Both the position numbers and the translations under genes were made by a program. DNA of 64,000 nucleotides from Diphasiastrum complanatum (lineage: Eukaryota > Streptophyta > Lycopodiopsida > Lycopodiales > Lycopodiaceae). Shown one piece after another: positions 42,260-54,114 of this stretch. The notes below the pieces were generated by a model, which ran no database searches, was not told where the DNA came from, and saw only the letters and a list, made by a program, of their open reading frames with translations. The DNA lies in contig MU832211.1 in assembly GCA_029204225.1 (NCBI GenBank), forward strand, positions 18,005 to 82,004, written 5' to 3'. Numbering within the stretch: the first letter of the stretch is position 1; each line of letters starts with the position of its first letter.

Positions 42260-44644
42260 TTGGACCACAGGTTGATGGAGTTAGATCGTGACATATTCTT
42301 GGCTATTTGTTATTTCCCTCCAGAGACATCAGCTTTCACCTCAGAGGAGGAGTCACCTTTCATGGATATTTCATCGGACATTATCAGATATGAGGATCGA
42401 GGATATATTCTTCTAGTGGGGGACTTCAATGCCAGGACCGGGTCTAGGCAAACGGAATTTCACAGAGCAACAGATGACCCACAGCGGATACATGCACTTG
42501 ATTGGGATGATCTTGGTCTTATACGGCGATCGGCAGATGCAACGGGTCCAGTCACATCATATGGGGAGCAGATGCTTCAGTTGGGTGAGGCTCATGGACT
42601 GGCCATTTATAATGGCCTTCTTCAGCTGCCAAGCTCTGGTGACTACACTTGCTTCCCACATAGTGGAGGACATAGCGTCGTCGACTATTTCATGGGTTCA
42701 CCGTTTCTGCTTCACTTCATTTCATCCTTCTCTGTACACCACACCACTCTTTCTGATCATTCATATCTCTCACTCTCTATCGGTCATCTCCACATCACAC
42801 CTATTTTCTCTTTGACCCCTACAGCTAAACCCACCTACCGCTACACTTCACATCACACACCACTATATAGAGAAGCCCTCTCCGATCTCCTTACCTATTT
42901 CCCACATGAGCATACTTTAGAGGAGCAGTCCCTCTTTCTTGTCCAGACCATCCATACTGCAACCTCCATTGCCTTTCCATCCCCACGGCCCAAAGACCAG
43001 CAACGTCATAGACCCTATAACCCTTGGTATGATCAGGAATGCATCCAGCTACATCAGAACCTCATATATGCTTGCTCCCATCTTCCTCATATGACCAAAA
43101 CCATATCTCGTGTCTACCGCAGAACCACAAAAAGAAAGAAAATCGCATACGAGATTGGTCAGAGTAAGAAACTGATGGATCTCCTCTTTAGTTCTTCCTC
43201 AGGTTCATTCTGGAAGAGGTTCCTTCCACGGTCACCCCCACCACGGATCACAGACCTCAGCACTTGGGTCGCATATGCCACATCATTGTACACCATCCCA
43301 GATACCCCTCCTCTTCCCACCTCCTGTCTCACGGATACTTCTGCCATATTCACTAACGAGCTTATAGAAAAGGCCATCACACGACTCCATTCCCATAAAG
43401 CCAAAGACATTGATGAGCTAGAGGCTGAACTTCTAAAGTATGCTCCCAACATCCTCTCACCCTTTCTCTCCATCCTATTCAACCGAGCTGTCACCTCTGA
43501 TTTTCCCTCCCCATGGTCCACAAACCTCATTCACCCTATCCACAAAGGCGGGGACCCCATGAAAGCTGACAACTACCGCACCATTATGATCAGTCACCTC
43601 TTCGCCAAAGTATATGGTTCTATCCTACAGTCAGAGATCAGTACAGAGATGGATGCTAGATCACTCCATGCCATTGGACAGGCGGGTTTCAAACCGAGAT
43701 ATACTACATCGGATCATATCTTTACTTTGAGGTCCATCATTGAGGAGGCTAAGGGCAAGAGGGAGCGTGTATACTGCTGCTTTGTGGATTTCCGCAAGGC
43801 ATTTGATTCTGTGCCTAGGCATCTATTGATACAGAGACTTCATGATCGGGGCTTTCAAGAGGATACTATACAAGCGGTATTAGCATTGTACAGGCGAGTT
43901 ATTGGCAGGGTCCCACTATCAGGAGTTATTTCACCGGAGGTGGTCAGTACTATTGGTGTCAAACGGGGATGTCCACTCTCTCCTACACTTTTTGGTCTTT
44001 ACATTGACGAGCTAGAGCATGTTATACGGAGTGATGGAGGGGAGGGTTGTACATTGGGCGACCTCATTATTGCTATTCTCCTTTATGCTGATGATGTGGT
44101 TTTGCTTTCAGGGACGAGAGAGGGTTTGCAGCGACACTTAGATGCTCTTCTTTCTTTCTGCACACGGTGGGGTTTGTCGATGAATGTGGCCAAGACTAAG
44201 GTTATGGTGTTCAACACCTCTAGGTCTTTCATGATGCGGCAGGAGCTTCTATGGGATGGTCATCCCCTAGAGGTTGTTGATTCCTATACATATCTAGGAG
44301 TACTATTCTCGGGGCCTACGTTCAGCATGAGACACGCAGCTATTTCCCGGGTACGGAAGGGCTATGCCTCACTGGTAGATTTGGAGAGACTATGTTTCAG
44401 CTCACACATTAGAGATGCGACTAGTAAGTGTCGGCTCTTTGACACTATGGTTGTGCCCTCAGCTATGTATGCTTCCGAGACATGGAGTACTAGTTTGACA
44501 GCTACTGATTGGACGTATATCTCCCGGCTCCAGATTCGTTTGCTCTCCTGGATGATACGGGCTAAGCCCTCAGTACCGCACCAGATTTCTTGGCGGAGTT
44601 CGCGGTCCCCCCCATTCAGATTGAGGCCTTATTCCATATTGTGA
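42260..44644 (+). pseudogene. LINE-C ORF2: endonuclease end and reverse transcriptase
   Basis: A 794-residue frame, the longest in the window. Endonuclease: LLVGDFNARTGSRQTEF, TTLSDHSYLSLS (the first motifs are lost by truncation). RT: NLIHPIHKGGDPMKADNYRT, RVYCCFVDFRKAFDSVPRHL (motif A), RGCPLSPTLFGLYIDELEH (B) and AILLYADDVVLLSGTREG (C), all with intact catalytic Asp residues. Near 44585 one base is lost and the frame leaves the true C-terminal sequence. Confidence 0.95.
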
Positions 44645-45575
44645 CATTCATACATAGGTTAGAGGATCTTCAGGACGGGGGCACACATTATGTAGTTGCA
44701 ACTTTATCTTCATCCCGGCGCCTACACTCAGAGGGACACCTTTTCTCATGGTACTCCCACGCTTGCCGTCTCCTCTCCACATTGGGTATCCAGATCAGTG
44801 ATCTACCTGCGGGCACCCACCAGTACATCAAAGGCCTCCTTTACAGATCATATCTTCATATCACTTGGCAGGGTCCATTGGGGACCAAGAGTGAGTTTTA
44901 TCGTACACACTTTCTATCTCTTGATCTGGCTGGCTGCCCCATAGTAACTGGTTACTTGTTGAGGAGTATATCACATAGTCTGCGGATAGCGATGGGTCAG
45001 TTTCGGGTTTCTTCACATCAGCTGGCTATTGAGACTGGCAGATACAATGGCACCCCACGAGAGGACCGGCTTTGTAGCATGTGTGTTATGCATGAGACTG
45101 AGGACGAGTCACATTTCCTCTTCAGATGTCCAGCCTACTATGAGATACGGGGGCGGTACTACTGCTTGTTCAGAGAGCACCCAATTACACTTTCTATATC
45201 TTATGAGGACCCTGTGTCGCACTGATGATCCGAGAGATGTCAGACCTGAGGAGGAGGAGACTAGATGGTACACATTCCCTGACACAGCTGAGCATTGATG
45301 AGTACATATCCCGTCGGAGACAGAGATCCGAGGTACCCATAGGCAGCGACTCAGATGGAGAGGCCGAGATTCCCGACTCCTTCGTACACCGGCATCAGAG
45401 ACCATGTCGACGGCCAGAGAGACAGTCAGTTATTATATCACAGCCCAGAGTGCCACGGCAGCAGAGACGACACCGACGGCCTATCCGGCGACAGAGGTCC
45501 AGGGCACATCTAATCACACCTTCACAACATACCATCCACCATTTCTTTCATGTCGATGGGCATCGTGATATATGA
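44590..45575 (+). pseudogene. LINE-C ORF2 C-terminal part
   Basis: It continues ORF2 as [40 protein letters not shown] and LCSMCVMHETEDESHFLFRC (C-x2-C-x9-H-x4-C knuckle). A second frameshift at about 45205 leads to the basic tail with SRRRQRSE and RQQRRHRRPIRRQRS. The knuckle resembles the zf-RVT type found at the end of plant and Tx1-like LINE ORF2 proteins. Confidence 0.92.
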
Positions 45576-45703
45576 TTCCAAGCTACTGGATCCTGATGGG
45601 CCAGTTGTCTCTATGCATTGTATTTGCAGTTATTTAGTTTTATAGATGATTGAGCTTTAAGCTCCTATGTGCACACTTGACATGTACCTTTTCTTAGTCC
45701 TAT

Positions 45704-45717
45704 GTACCTTAGGGTAT
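45704..45717 (+). ncRNA. LINE-C 3' UTR hairpin
   Basis: GTACCTTAGGGTAT; stem GTACC/GGTAT with a G-T end pair. Confidence 0.75.
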
Positions 45718-45743
45718 TCAAGGACATTAATAAAATCTTTCTT

Positions 45744-45747
<4 letters not shown>

Positions 45748-45789
<42 letters not shown>

Positions 45790-45799
45790 CCCCCCCCCC
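45748..45799 (+). repeat. (TC)n plus C-run between LINE-C and LINE-D
   Basis: About 20 TC units to 45788, then a run of about 12 C. LINE-D follows with TTGGCGATGG. Confidence 0.9.
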
Positions 45800-45841
45800 T
45801 TGGCGATGGAGATGGCGAGGGCGCTGCAGTAGGAGTGGTCC

Positions 45842-47103
45842 TTGTCTATGGCCATGAAAGGTAAGGGGAGCCCATGCTCCCCCCCCTCATGGACTTCTAC
45901 TCGTGGCCAGATGGCTCCTTCACCATCGCTGAGTAGCCAGGAGCCTCCATCGCGGGACGCTACAGATTTGCTAAGTGGCCAGGTATCGCAGGTCTCCACA
46001 GATCAGGAGCCTCCATCGCGGGTCTCCACGGTTGACACGTCACTAACCAGCCAGATATCGCGGGTCTCTACAACATCGCTAGCTGGCCAGGTCTCTCCAC
46101 CGCGGATCTCCACTGATGAAACCAGCTCCATCGCTCCACCAGCTCCACTGATGAAACCAGCTCCAGCTCTGATGTCCACCAGCGCTGCATCCGGCTCCAG
46201 CATCGATGCAGATCCGTTGTCTCCTAGCGCTACAGCTCCTCCTCTGTCCACCAGCGCTCCAGATTCCAATGATACCAAAGTCCCTCTCTCGCTGTCCACC
46301 AGCGCTTCAGAGGCACACTCTTGTTTCCAATCAGTATGCCAATGCTATCAATGTTGCTCAGAGATCTCGTGATGGCACTGCCCTCTCTCTTGATACCTGA
46401 GATCTATACACCTGCCAAGTCATTCGAGCAATACATTTTCTCCTACATCGAGCAAATCAAGAACGAATCCACCTCTCTACGGAAAGAAATGGGACAGTTT
46501 CAAACGGTCATTCACACTATGGCCGCTGAACGAGAAATCATGTTAGCCCGGATTACTTCTTTGGAGGCAACAATAAGTAACCAAGGAGAACCTACTAAGA
46601 TTCAAGAGTTGGAAGAGAAGATAGAGCAACATAAGGCTGAGACAAAATCGTGGGCTTCTCTGTTCAAGGAGGATGTTAGGGAGGGTACACCATCCTTCAA
46701 CCGAGTCATTTCGGCCACCATATCCGAAGAGCGAATGAGAGAATACAAAGCCCTGAATATTAGGGTCCGCGGAGTTGAAGACACTAACGATCCAATGACT
46801 GAAGCAGCTAGCTTTCTCTCAAGCACACTCTCCCATCACTCCGAAGGGTTGGATAGAGCTTGGAGAACCAAGAGAGACCCCTCTACACTCATAGTTCGCT
46901 TCACGAATCTGGAAGAGAGACGGGCAGCTCTCAAACTGCGGGCCAAGCTTAGAGGTACACTTATATTTATGGATGACGATCTCACTCCCATGCAAGTTGC
47001 GGATCGGAAAAAAACATTTATTGAGGCAAAAGCTTTGGGGAAGAGGGTAATTTATCGGGATGGCAAGGCTCGATACATTGATCCTCCGAATTCTGTCAAA
47101 TAG
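45842..47103 (+). pseudogene. LINE-D ORF1 (L1 ORF1-type RNA-binding protein)
   Basis: Frame 1 (45842-46372) is a Ser/Thr/Pro-rich N-terminal region with repeated SQEPPSRDAT and RVSTVDTS-like units. Frame 2 (46321-47103) holds IYTPAKSFEQYIFSYIEQIK, a coiled coil (about 46450-46650: LARITSLEATIS, IQELEEKIEQHKAETKSW), the RRM-like core from YKALNIRVRGVED to LIVRFTNLEERRAALKLRAK, and the C-terminal domain [35 protein letters not shown]. Coiled coil, RRM and C-terminal domain is the layout of vertebrate L1 ORF1p. A frameshift separates the two parts. Confidence 0.9.
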
Positions 47104-47159
47104 GGATTAAGGCCCCTCGGACTAAGCGGTTCGGGGGGTCCTCCTCGAGCATTGCGGTT

Positions 47160-49663
47160 GACGCTATGGAACTACAATGGCATTCACTCCTCGGCTACTG
47201 CCGGTGATTTTAGAGACTTTTGTGCAGAGGGTGATCTCTTCCTATTCACATAGACACATGAGAGTCCAGAAAGAGGTCTACCTGTTGTTGCGGGTTTTTG
47301 CTGGTACTCTGCACATCGGCGGTCGACGAGAGCATTGACAGATCGGGGTTCTGGTGGGGTGGCCTGCTTAGTCCGCGACTTCATTCGGCCTTGGGTCGAG
47401 TTGGTGCATACAGATGAGTGAGCTCGCTATATTTGGATTCAGGTGGACCGGACTTTGATGGGATTGACCCGTGACCTCTTTCTGGCCATTTGTTATTTTC
47501 CACTAGACACCTCAGTTTTCACAGCAGATGAGGAGTCACCTTACATGGATATCTCTTCAGACATTATCCGATGAGGAGCGGGAATATGTTCTTTTAGTTG
47601 GCGACTTTAATGCCAGGACTGGGTCCAGGCAGACAGAGTTCCATAGAGCAGAGGATGATCCACAGCGGATACATGCTTTAGACTGGGATGATCTTGGCCT
47701 CCGACAACGATCAGCAGATGCAGAGGGTCCAGTTACTGCATACGGAGAGCAGATGCTTCAGTTGGGCGAGGCTCATGGATTGGCCATTTATAATGGCTTA
47801 TTGCAGTGGCCTGATTCAGGTGACTTTACTTGTTTTCCACACAGTGGAGGGAGTAGTGTTGTTGACTATTTCATGGGATTGTCATCTCTCCTCCCCTACA
47901 TTTCATCTTTCCTGGTTCACCGTACCACTTTGTCTGACCACTCATACCTCTCTCTCTCTATTGGCCTTCTTCACACCCCATGTACTAATACCCTAACTCC
48001 TGGCAACAAAACAGTGTACCGCTATCATCCTCAAAACACCCCAAGGTACAGGGAAGCATTATCTGACCTCGTGACTCATTTCCCTTACGACGATACTTTG
48101 ACGGACCAGTCTCTTTTTCTTGTCCGGACCTTGCATATCGCTGCATCCCTTGCTTTCCCATCTCCACGGCCCAAGCACTTACGACATAATCGATCACACA
48201 ACCCCTGGTATGACCACGAGTGTAACCAACTTCATCTGGACTTGATTTACGCACGCTGCCACTTTCCCCATATGGTAAAGGACTTATCCTGTGTATACCG
48301 TAGAACCACCCGAAAAAAGAAAATTACTTACGAAATCAGCCAGGGGAAGAAGATGGACCTTCTCTTTAGCTCCTCGTCGCGATCATTTTGGCAAAAATTC
48401 CTCTCACGGGCATCTCCACCCCAGATCACAGATCTTAGCACATGGGTAACCTATGCCACATCATTGTACACTGTTCCTGACACCCCTCCACTTCCTACAC
48501 ATCCCTACACATGTACTTCTGATATATTCTCTCCAGCAATAGTAGAAGAGGCCATTGACCGATTAAATCTACATAAGGCCAAGGATATTGATGATCTAGA
48601 AGCTGAACTTTTGAAGCAAGCTGCTGACATTCTCTCACCCTTCCTCTCTCTCCTCTTTAACCGCTCTATCACATTTGGTTTCCCCTCACCCTGGTCCACA
48701 AACCTTATCCATCCTATCCATAAAGGCGGTGATCCCATGAAAGCCGACAACTATCGTACCATCAAGATCAGTCACCTCTTTGCCAAGGTTTATGGTTCTA
48801 TTCTTCAGTCAGAGATCAATACAAAGATGGATACCCGAGCACTGCATGCCATAGGTCAGGCAGGCTTCAGACCAGGATATACCACATCAGATCATATTTT
48901 CACCCTGAGATCCATCATTGAGGAAGCTAAGGCCAGGAGAGAGCGTGTATATTGCTGCTTTGTGGATTTCTGCAAGGCCTTTGACTCTGTGCCTCGACAT
49001 CTATTGATACAGAGACTTCGGGACCGTGGCCTCCAAGAGGATATCATACAGGCAGTTGTGGCATTGTACAGACGAGTTATTGGTTGTATCCGAGTCTCAG
49101 GAGTTGTATCACCAGAGATAGAGAGTACCATTGGGGTTAAGCAGGGATGTCCTCTCTCTCCTACACTCTTTGGTTTATATGTAGACGAGCTTGAGCAGGT
49201 TATACAGACAGAGGGAGGTGAGGGATGCACATTGGGTGACCTCGTTATCGCTATCCTATTATATGTTGATGATGTGGTTTTGCTTTCGAGGACGAGAGAA
49301 GGCTTGCAGCGGCATCTTGATGCGCTTCACTCTTTTTGTACTCAGTGGGGATTATCAGTGAATGTGGCCAAAACCAAAGTTATGGTATTTAACACCTCTA
49401 GATCCTTCATGATGCGACAGGTGCTTTTATGGGAGGAGCATCCACTTGAGGTAGTTGACTCCTACACATACCTAGGGGTGGTATTTTTTGGTCCCACTTT
49501 CAGCATGCGACAGGCGGCATTTTCCCGACTACGGAAGGGTTATGCATCGTTGGTAGAGTTGGAGAGATTATGTTTCAGCTCACATGTTAGAGATGCGACT
49601 AGTAAGTGCCGACCCTTTGACACTATGGTCATTCCCTCAGCTCTATATGTGTCGTCAATGTAG
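47160..49663 (+). pseudogene. LINE-D ORF2: endonuclease and reverse transcriptase
   Basis: TLRLWNYNGIHSSATAGDF starts the endonuclease. The catalytic-Glu codon of the ETHES motif is TAG (47251-47253), and a TGA follows in HTDE*ARYIW. A shift near 47560 leads to the long frame with LLVGDFNARTGSRQTEFHRA, TTLSDHSYLSLS, IHPIHKGGDPMKADNYRTIK, CCFVDFCKAFDSVPRHLL, QGCPLSPTLFGLYVDELEQ and ILLYVDDVVLLSRTREG (YVDD instead of YADD). It stops at 49663 where an insertion begins. Confidence 0.93.
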
Positions 49664-49689
49664 TATAGAGGTTCGTCGCTGGGAGCGGC

Positions 49690-50730
49690 AACCTCGCATT
49701 CACCTGCATAGCAACATGGAGTACTCGCTTGACGGCTACCAAGTGGGCGCGCATCTCACGACTTCAGATTCATATGCTCTCTCAGATGATACAGGCTAAG
49801 CCCTCTATCCCACATCATATTATATTGGCAGAGTTTGTCGTCCCCCCTATTCAGATAGAGGCACTGTTCCATATTGTCACATTCATACAGCGCCTAAAGG
49901 ATCTCCAGGGTAGAGGCACACACTATGCTGCAACAGCTCTGTCGTCCTCCCAGCACCTACACTCTGAGGGGCACTCCTTCTCGTGGTATTCCCAGGCCTG
50001 TCGTCTCCTCTCCACATTGAGTATTCACATTACGGATCTACCAGCTCGTACTCATCAGTATATTAGAGGATACTTATACAGGGCATATCTTCAGAGCACT
50101 TGGCAGGATCCATCTGGGGTGAAGACGGAGTTTTATCGGACACATTTTCTATCTCGGGATCCTGCTGGGTATCCCATTGTACCCAGATACCTAGTAGACA
50201 GTATCTCACACAGACTGCGGATAGTGATGGGTCAGTTCCGGGTTTCCTCTCACCAGTTAGCCATTGAGACTGGTAGATACAGGGGCATCCCGAGAGACGT
50301 GCGGATTTGTAGTATGTGTGACCTACATGATATAGAGTATGAGTTTCATTTTCTCTTCAGATGCCCAGCTTACTATGAGATTCGAGGGAGATACTACTGC
50401 TTGTTTCGAGACCATCCACTTGCACTCTCTGCCTTGATATCGTATGAGGACTCCAGATGTGTTGCGTTGATGATCCGGGAGATGATAGACCTGCGTATGG
50501 CGAGTCTTGACGCTGACACCTCCCCCCTGATACAGTTGAGCATACAGGAGTGTCTATCCCGTCGGAGACAGAGGCAGGAGAGTAGTGACTCTGATGGAGA
50601 GGCTGAGATTCCAGATGCCACCATACATAGACGGCAGAGACAGTGTCGTCGACCAGAGAGACAGCCAGCCCGCAGGCCACAGCCTGCAACTTCACGACAG
50701 CGTAGACACCACCGATCATCTACTCGATGA
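49690..50730 (+). pseudogene. LINE-D ORF2 C-terminal part
   Basis: After about 60 bp of inserted sequence (about 49650-49710) ORF2 resumes with ATWSTRLTATKWARISRLQI, then [39 protein letters not shown] and ICSMCDLHDIEYEFHFLFRC (C-x2-C-x9-H-x4-C). A basic tail rich in RRQRQCRRPERQ ends it at 50730. The open frame starts at ATG 49729. Confidence 0.92.
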
Positions 50731-50930
50731 TAGAGAGACGCAGCTCGCACAGAGACAGTGCCACAACATACTTTACATCATTTTTTCACAGCAGAGAGAC
50801 ATCTATGATGCTTGACTCTCCTTGTGCATAGCACTATTTCCTGTTTTATTGTAATCTTGTTTCTTTTAGGTGGTTGAGCTTTCACGCTCCCACCGGGCAC
50901 ACTTGACATGTACCTTTTTTTCAGTCCTAT

Positions 50931-50944
50931 GTACCTTAGGGTAT
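50931..50944 (+). ncRNA. LINE-D 3' UTR hairpin
   Basis: GTACCTTAGGGTAT, as in LINE-C; followed by TCCATGGACATTAATAAAGA and the TTTC/TC tail (50967-50996). Confidence 0.75.
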
Positions 50945-51085
50945 TCCATGGACATTAATAAAGATCTTTCTTTCTTTCTTTCTCTCTCTCTCTCTGGAGC
51001 GCGGATCTGAGCGGACCTGCGGAGCGGATCTGACCCAATGCACTGTCCTATGCTGCTGCTAGCACACTTTTGGTGCTGACACCTG

Positions 51086-52150
51086 TTGACCAGACTCCTG
51101 CTGACCGGACCTACAGGGTCGTGCTACAACCACTGTCCTATGGCTCCACGGAAAAGAGGGGGAGGTAACTCCCTCCACTCTCCACCACGCCCTGCTATGG
51201 AGATTGAACCGAGCCCTACTGGCCCGGAAAACACGCCCCTGTCCCTCACATCTGAGTTTTTGGTACCTGCTCCTGCCATCGTACCAGCTTCAAGTCTATC
51301 CATGGCATCCACTTCTGATCTGTCCATCGCATCTACATCTGAATCCAAGACGGATGCCCGCCCTACTGTCGAAACATTTGCGGATAATCAACTACCCATA
51401 GTTGATTATACCCCTTCCAAACCTACCGAAGGCCTCTTTGCTTATGACATCAGCTTTATTCGGCAAGAAATCATCGGACTCAAAAGACAATTACATTTCT
51501 TTGAAATTGAGAACGGCGAGCTGGTTTTGGATCCCTGTGGGGTTAAAGAGCGAATGGAGCAACTTGAACAAGAAAATATATATCTTAAGCAACGGATTGC
51601 GGAACATATCCCTCAAAAGAATGTTTTGGAGGAGACTTCAAACAAAATATCCAGCCTTGAGAAACAAGTGGAAGAAACAAAGACATTGGCAACGCGTCTC
51701 AAAAACGATGATAAGGGCATCTTCAAGCTCGATTCGTCATGCATTTGTGAATTCTACACTAGAAGTATGTCTTTTCCGAGCAAGAAAGAAGGGCTAAAAA
51801 CGCCCTTAATATCCGGGTTAGAGGGATTCCCGACGGGGATAAGCCCATTGAAGAGGCAAAAGAGCTGCTTTTAACTAAGCTCACACACACCAGGGATGGA
51901 TTTGATACAGCTTGGAGAAGTAAGTTTGACACTAATGTCTTGTTTATCAAGTTTCTATGAACAGCCACAACGCAGCTTTACGCCTTAGAGCCAAATTAAA
52001 AGGGACCTTTATTTTTATGGATGATGACCTTATTACACACACACAATGCAAGCCAGGAAACAAATTATCCAGGATGCAAATGCAAGAAATCAGCGAGTGG
52101 TTTTCATTGAAGGCAAACCAAAAAATTTTGATAAAATTTCTCAATAACGG
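51086..52150 (+). pseudogene. LINE-E ORF1
   Basis: A Pro/Ser-rich N-terminal part, then LPIVDYTPSKPTEGLFAYDI, RMEQLEQENIYLKQRIAEH and [20 protein letters not shown] (coiled coil to about 51700). After a frameshift near 51770: EQERRAKNALNIRVRGIPDG and DGFDTAWRSKFDTNVLF (RRM-like core, 51780-51950). Then [18 protein letters not shown] (about 51975-52030) of the C-terminal domain. Confidence 0.88.
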
Positions 52151-52189
52151 TTCGGGGCTCCCGGGCAAAGGAGCAGCCCGAGATCCCCT

Positions 52190-53660
52190 AAGCCTTTACA
52201 TATTGGTTTTTGGGATTGTAATGGCATACTATCATCTTCTTCAGCAGGTGATTTCCATTCTTTCATGCTGAAATGTCATATCCTTTTGTTAGCAAGACTC
52301 ATGAATCATTATATAGACCACTCCCATCCATATAGGATTGCACCTGGCACTCAGCGCATCGGCCCTTCATGAGAGGGAAGACCTCCCGTGGTTCTGTGGT
52401 GTTGCATGTCTCACCAAGGATGTTTTCAGTTCTCATTTTAAACTGGTCAAAAGTGATCCATTTGCCCGTTTTATTTGGTTTTAGTTCTTTGGTCATTGTT
52501 TGGGGCTTTCTCAAGACCTCTTTCTTGCAATTTGTTATTTTGCACCACAGACGTCATCTTTTGCAGATTTTGGTGGTGACCCTTTCCAGGCTCTCTCAGA
52601 TGATATAGTCAACTTTGCACAGCGAGGCCTTATTCTTTTAGCAGGGGATTTTAATGCTCGTACGAGCATCAGGTAGGTTGAGTTTCATGCAAAGAGTGAC
52701 TTTTTACAAGTTCACACATTAGATATGGGCTTTGACAGGACCTCACAGGATGAAGATACTCTAGCTACCCACTTTGGAGAGCCGCTAATTGGCTTAGCAG
52801 AGGCCCATTCCTTAACCATTTTGAGTGGCCTTCCTGCTGGCCTTCATCATCTTATTTTACCTGTCGGAGGAGGACATAGTGTTGTTGACTACTTCATTGG
52901 GTCACCAGCTTTGATCCCATTTCTTCATACCTTCCACATTATACCTTCTACCATTTCTGATCACTCCCTCCTACTTCTATCCCTTGGACATCATAGTACC
53001 ACAATCACAACACACCGTCCCATTCATCACCATCGCCCGGTTTTCTCTCCATCTGGTTTTCCCCTTTACACCGAGTCCCTAATAACTTTTCTCCATGACT
53101 TTCCCTTCACCTCCTTAGTTGACCAACAAGCTGTCTTTTTATCTCAATCTCTTTTGCAATCTGCCAATACTACCTATTCGAAAACCTTCTCTTCGCATAA
53201 ACGCGCCCACAACAAATGGTAAGATACAAAGTGCTTCTCACTGCATAAACAAGTTGTTTACGCTAGATACCACTCTCCTCACACCCTAGCCTTGAAATTT
53301 AAAGAATATCACACAAAGTGACTCTGAAAAAAAAGACAGCTTATCTCCAGTCCTTGGGACAAAAACTTGTTGATGTTATTGCCTCCCCATCCTCCCATTT
53401 CGTTTGGCGGATGTTCTCTAAAAACCCTTATAAACCTGCTCCTATTGCTATTGAGCCATGGATAAATTATGCTACTAAGCTTTATACAGTTGACTCTCTT
53501 TCCATTTCTCTTTCACCACGCCCTTCAAAATTCACCCTCTTCACCCCGTCCATGGTTGAAAACGCCATCCAAAATGGTCAAACCGAAAAAGCCACTGATG
53601 TTGACCTCCTAAGTATGGACATCCTAAAACCAGTTGCTCACATTATTGCCACATACATTT
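52190..53660 (+). pseudogene. LINE-E ORF2: endonuclease and start of RT
   Basis: GFWDCNGILSSSSAGDFHSF (52200-52260), decayed GKTSRGSVVLHVSPR, LAGDFNARTSIR (about 52640-52680), then an open part with GGGHSVVDYFIGSPALIPFL and STISDHSLLLLSLGHH (catalytic D-H, about 52955). From 53318, IASPSSHFVWRMFSKNPYKP and ENAIQNGQTEKATDVDLLSM lead toward RT. It is cut in PVAHIIATYI by C3. Confidence 0.87.
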
Positions 53661-54099
53661 TGTCAGAATTTGTGATACAAATTCTAGATGAAGATACTAG
53701 TCCTACTAGCACTCACACAAAACCAAGCATAGAAAGAATTCAGATCATAGGAGAATTGAGCAATTGCTCTAGCATAATGGAATTGAATGGAATGATTGTG
53801 GTGGGGCGCCAGCCTACTTAAATAGATTCTCTAATCAATGAGAAAAGCTAAGAGCCTAAAGCAAATAGCAAAAGAGCAAAAGCTAATTGCTATAATTACT
53901 ACCTATATTGGGTAAAGTCCCAACTTCCAAGATGAATTTCTAAGTACTAAATAGATCCTAATTTAGTTGTAGTGTGCCCACCTACATGCATAAGCCTTAA
54001 AAAATAAATTTACTATAAATAGAATGGCCCCTAAAAATAGCACGCAGGCATAGCCAAACTATCATTAAGGGGTATCAAAATAAACATTAATCTCTAACA
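53661..54099 (-). repeat. 3' LTR of copia C3
   Basis: A 439-bp LTR, on the minus strand from TGTTAGAGATTAATG (54099) to ATTCTGACA (53661). It shares internal sequence with the C2 LTR (ACTCACACAAAACC) and has a TATA-like TATTTAAGTAGG at about 53813-53824. The polypurine tract lies at 54100-54111 (TTAAGGGGATG). Confidence 0.85.
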
Positions 54100-54114
54100 C
54101 ATCCCCTTAATGTT

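Larger units (their letters stand above)
42113..45788 (+). mobile_element. LINE-C, 5'-truncated in the endonuclease, (TC)n tail
   Basis: It begins in the endonuclease ([16 protein letters not shown]) directly after the TC tail of LINE-C0. It carries the rest of ORF2, the 3' UTR with ACTTGACATGTACC, the hairpin (45704-45717), GACATTAATAAAATC and a (TTTC)n(TC)n tail (about 45736-45788). LINE-D starts next. Confidence 0.92.
45789..50996 (+). mobile_element. LINE-D, full length (both ORFs), about 5.2 kb
   Basis: It is the only copy with 5' region, ORF1, complete ORF2, 3' UTR, hairpin (50931-50944) and tail (TTTC)n(TC)n in one piece. It lies between the TC tail of LINE-C and the start of LINE-E. 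Frameshifts in ORF1 and ORF2, two stops in the endonuclease and an insertion of about 60 bp in ORF2 make it inactive. Confidence 0.93.
50997..53660 (+). mobile_element. LINE-E, 5' part, cut by copia C3
   Basis: It starts directly after the LINE-D tail with GGAGCGCGGATCTGAGCGG. It carries ORF1, the endonuclease and the beginning of the RT domain and ends at 53660 where the C3 LTR starts. The matching 3' part is not found to the right of C3. ORF1 is closest to that of LINE-A. Confidence 0.88.

Noticed and set aside
42260-44644. A 794-codon host gene
   Set aside because: It carries LINE endonuclease and RT motifs throughout.
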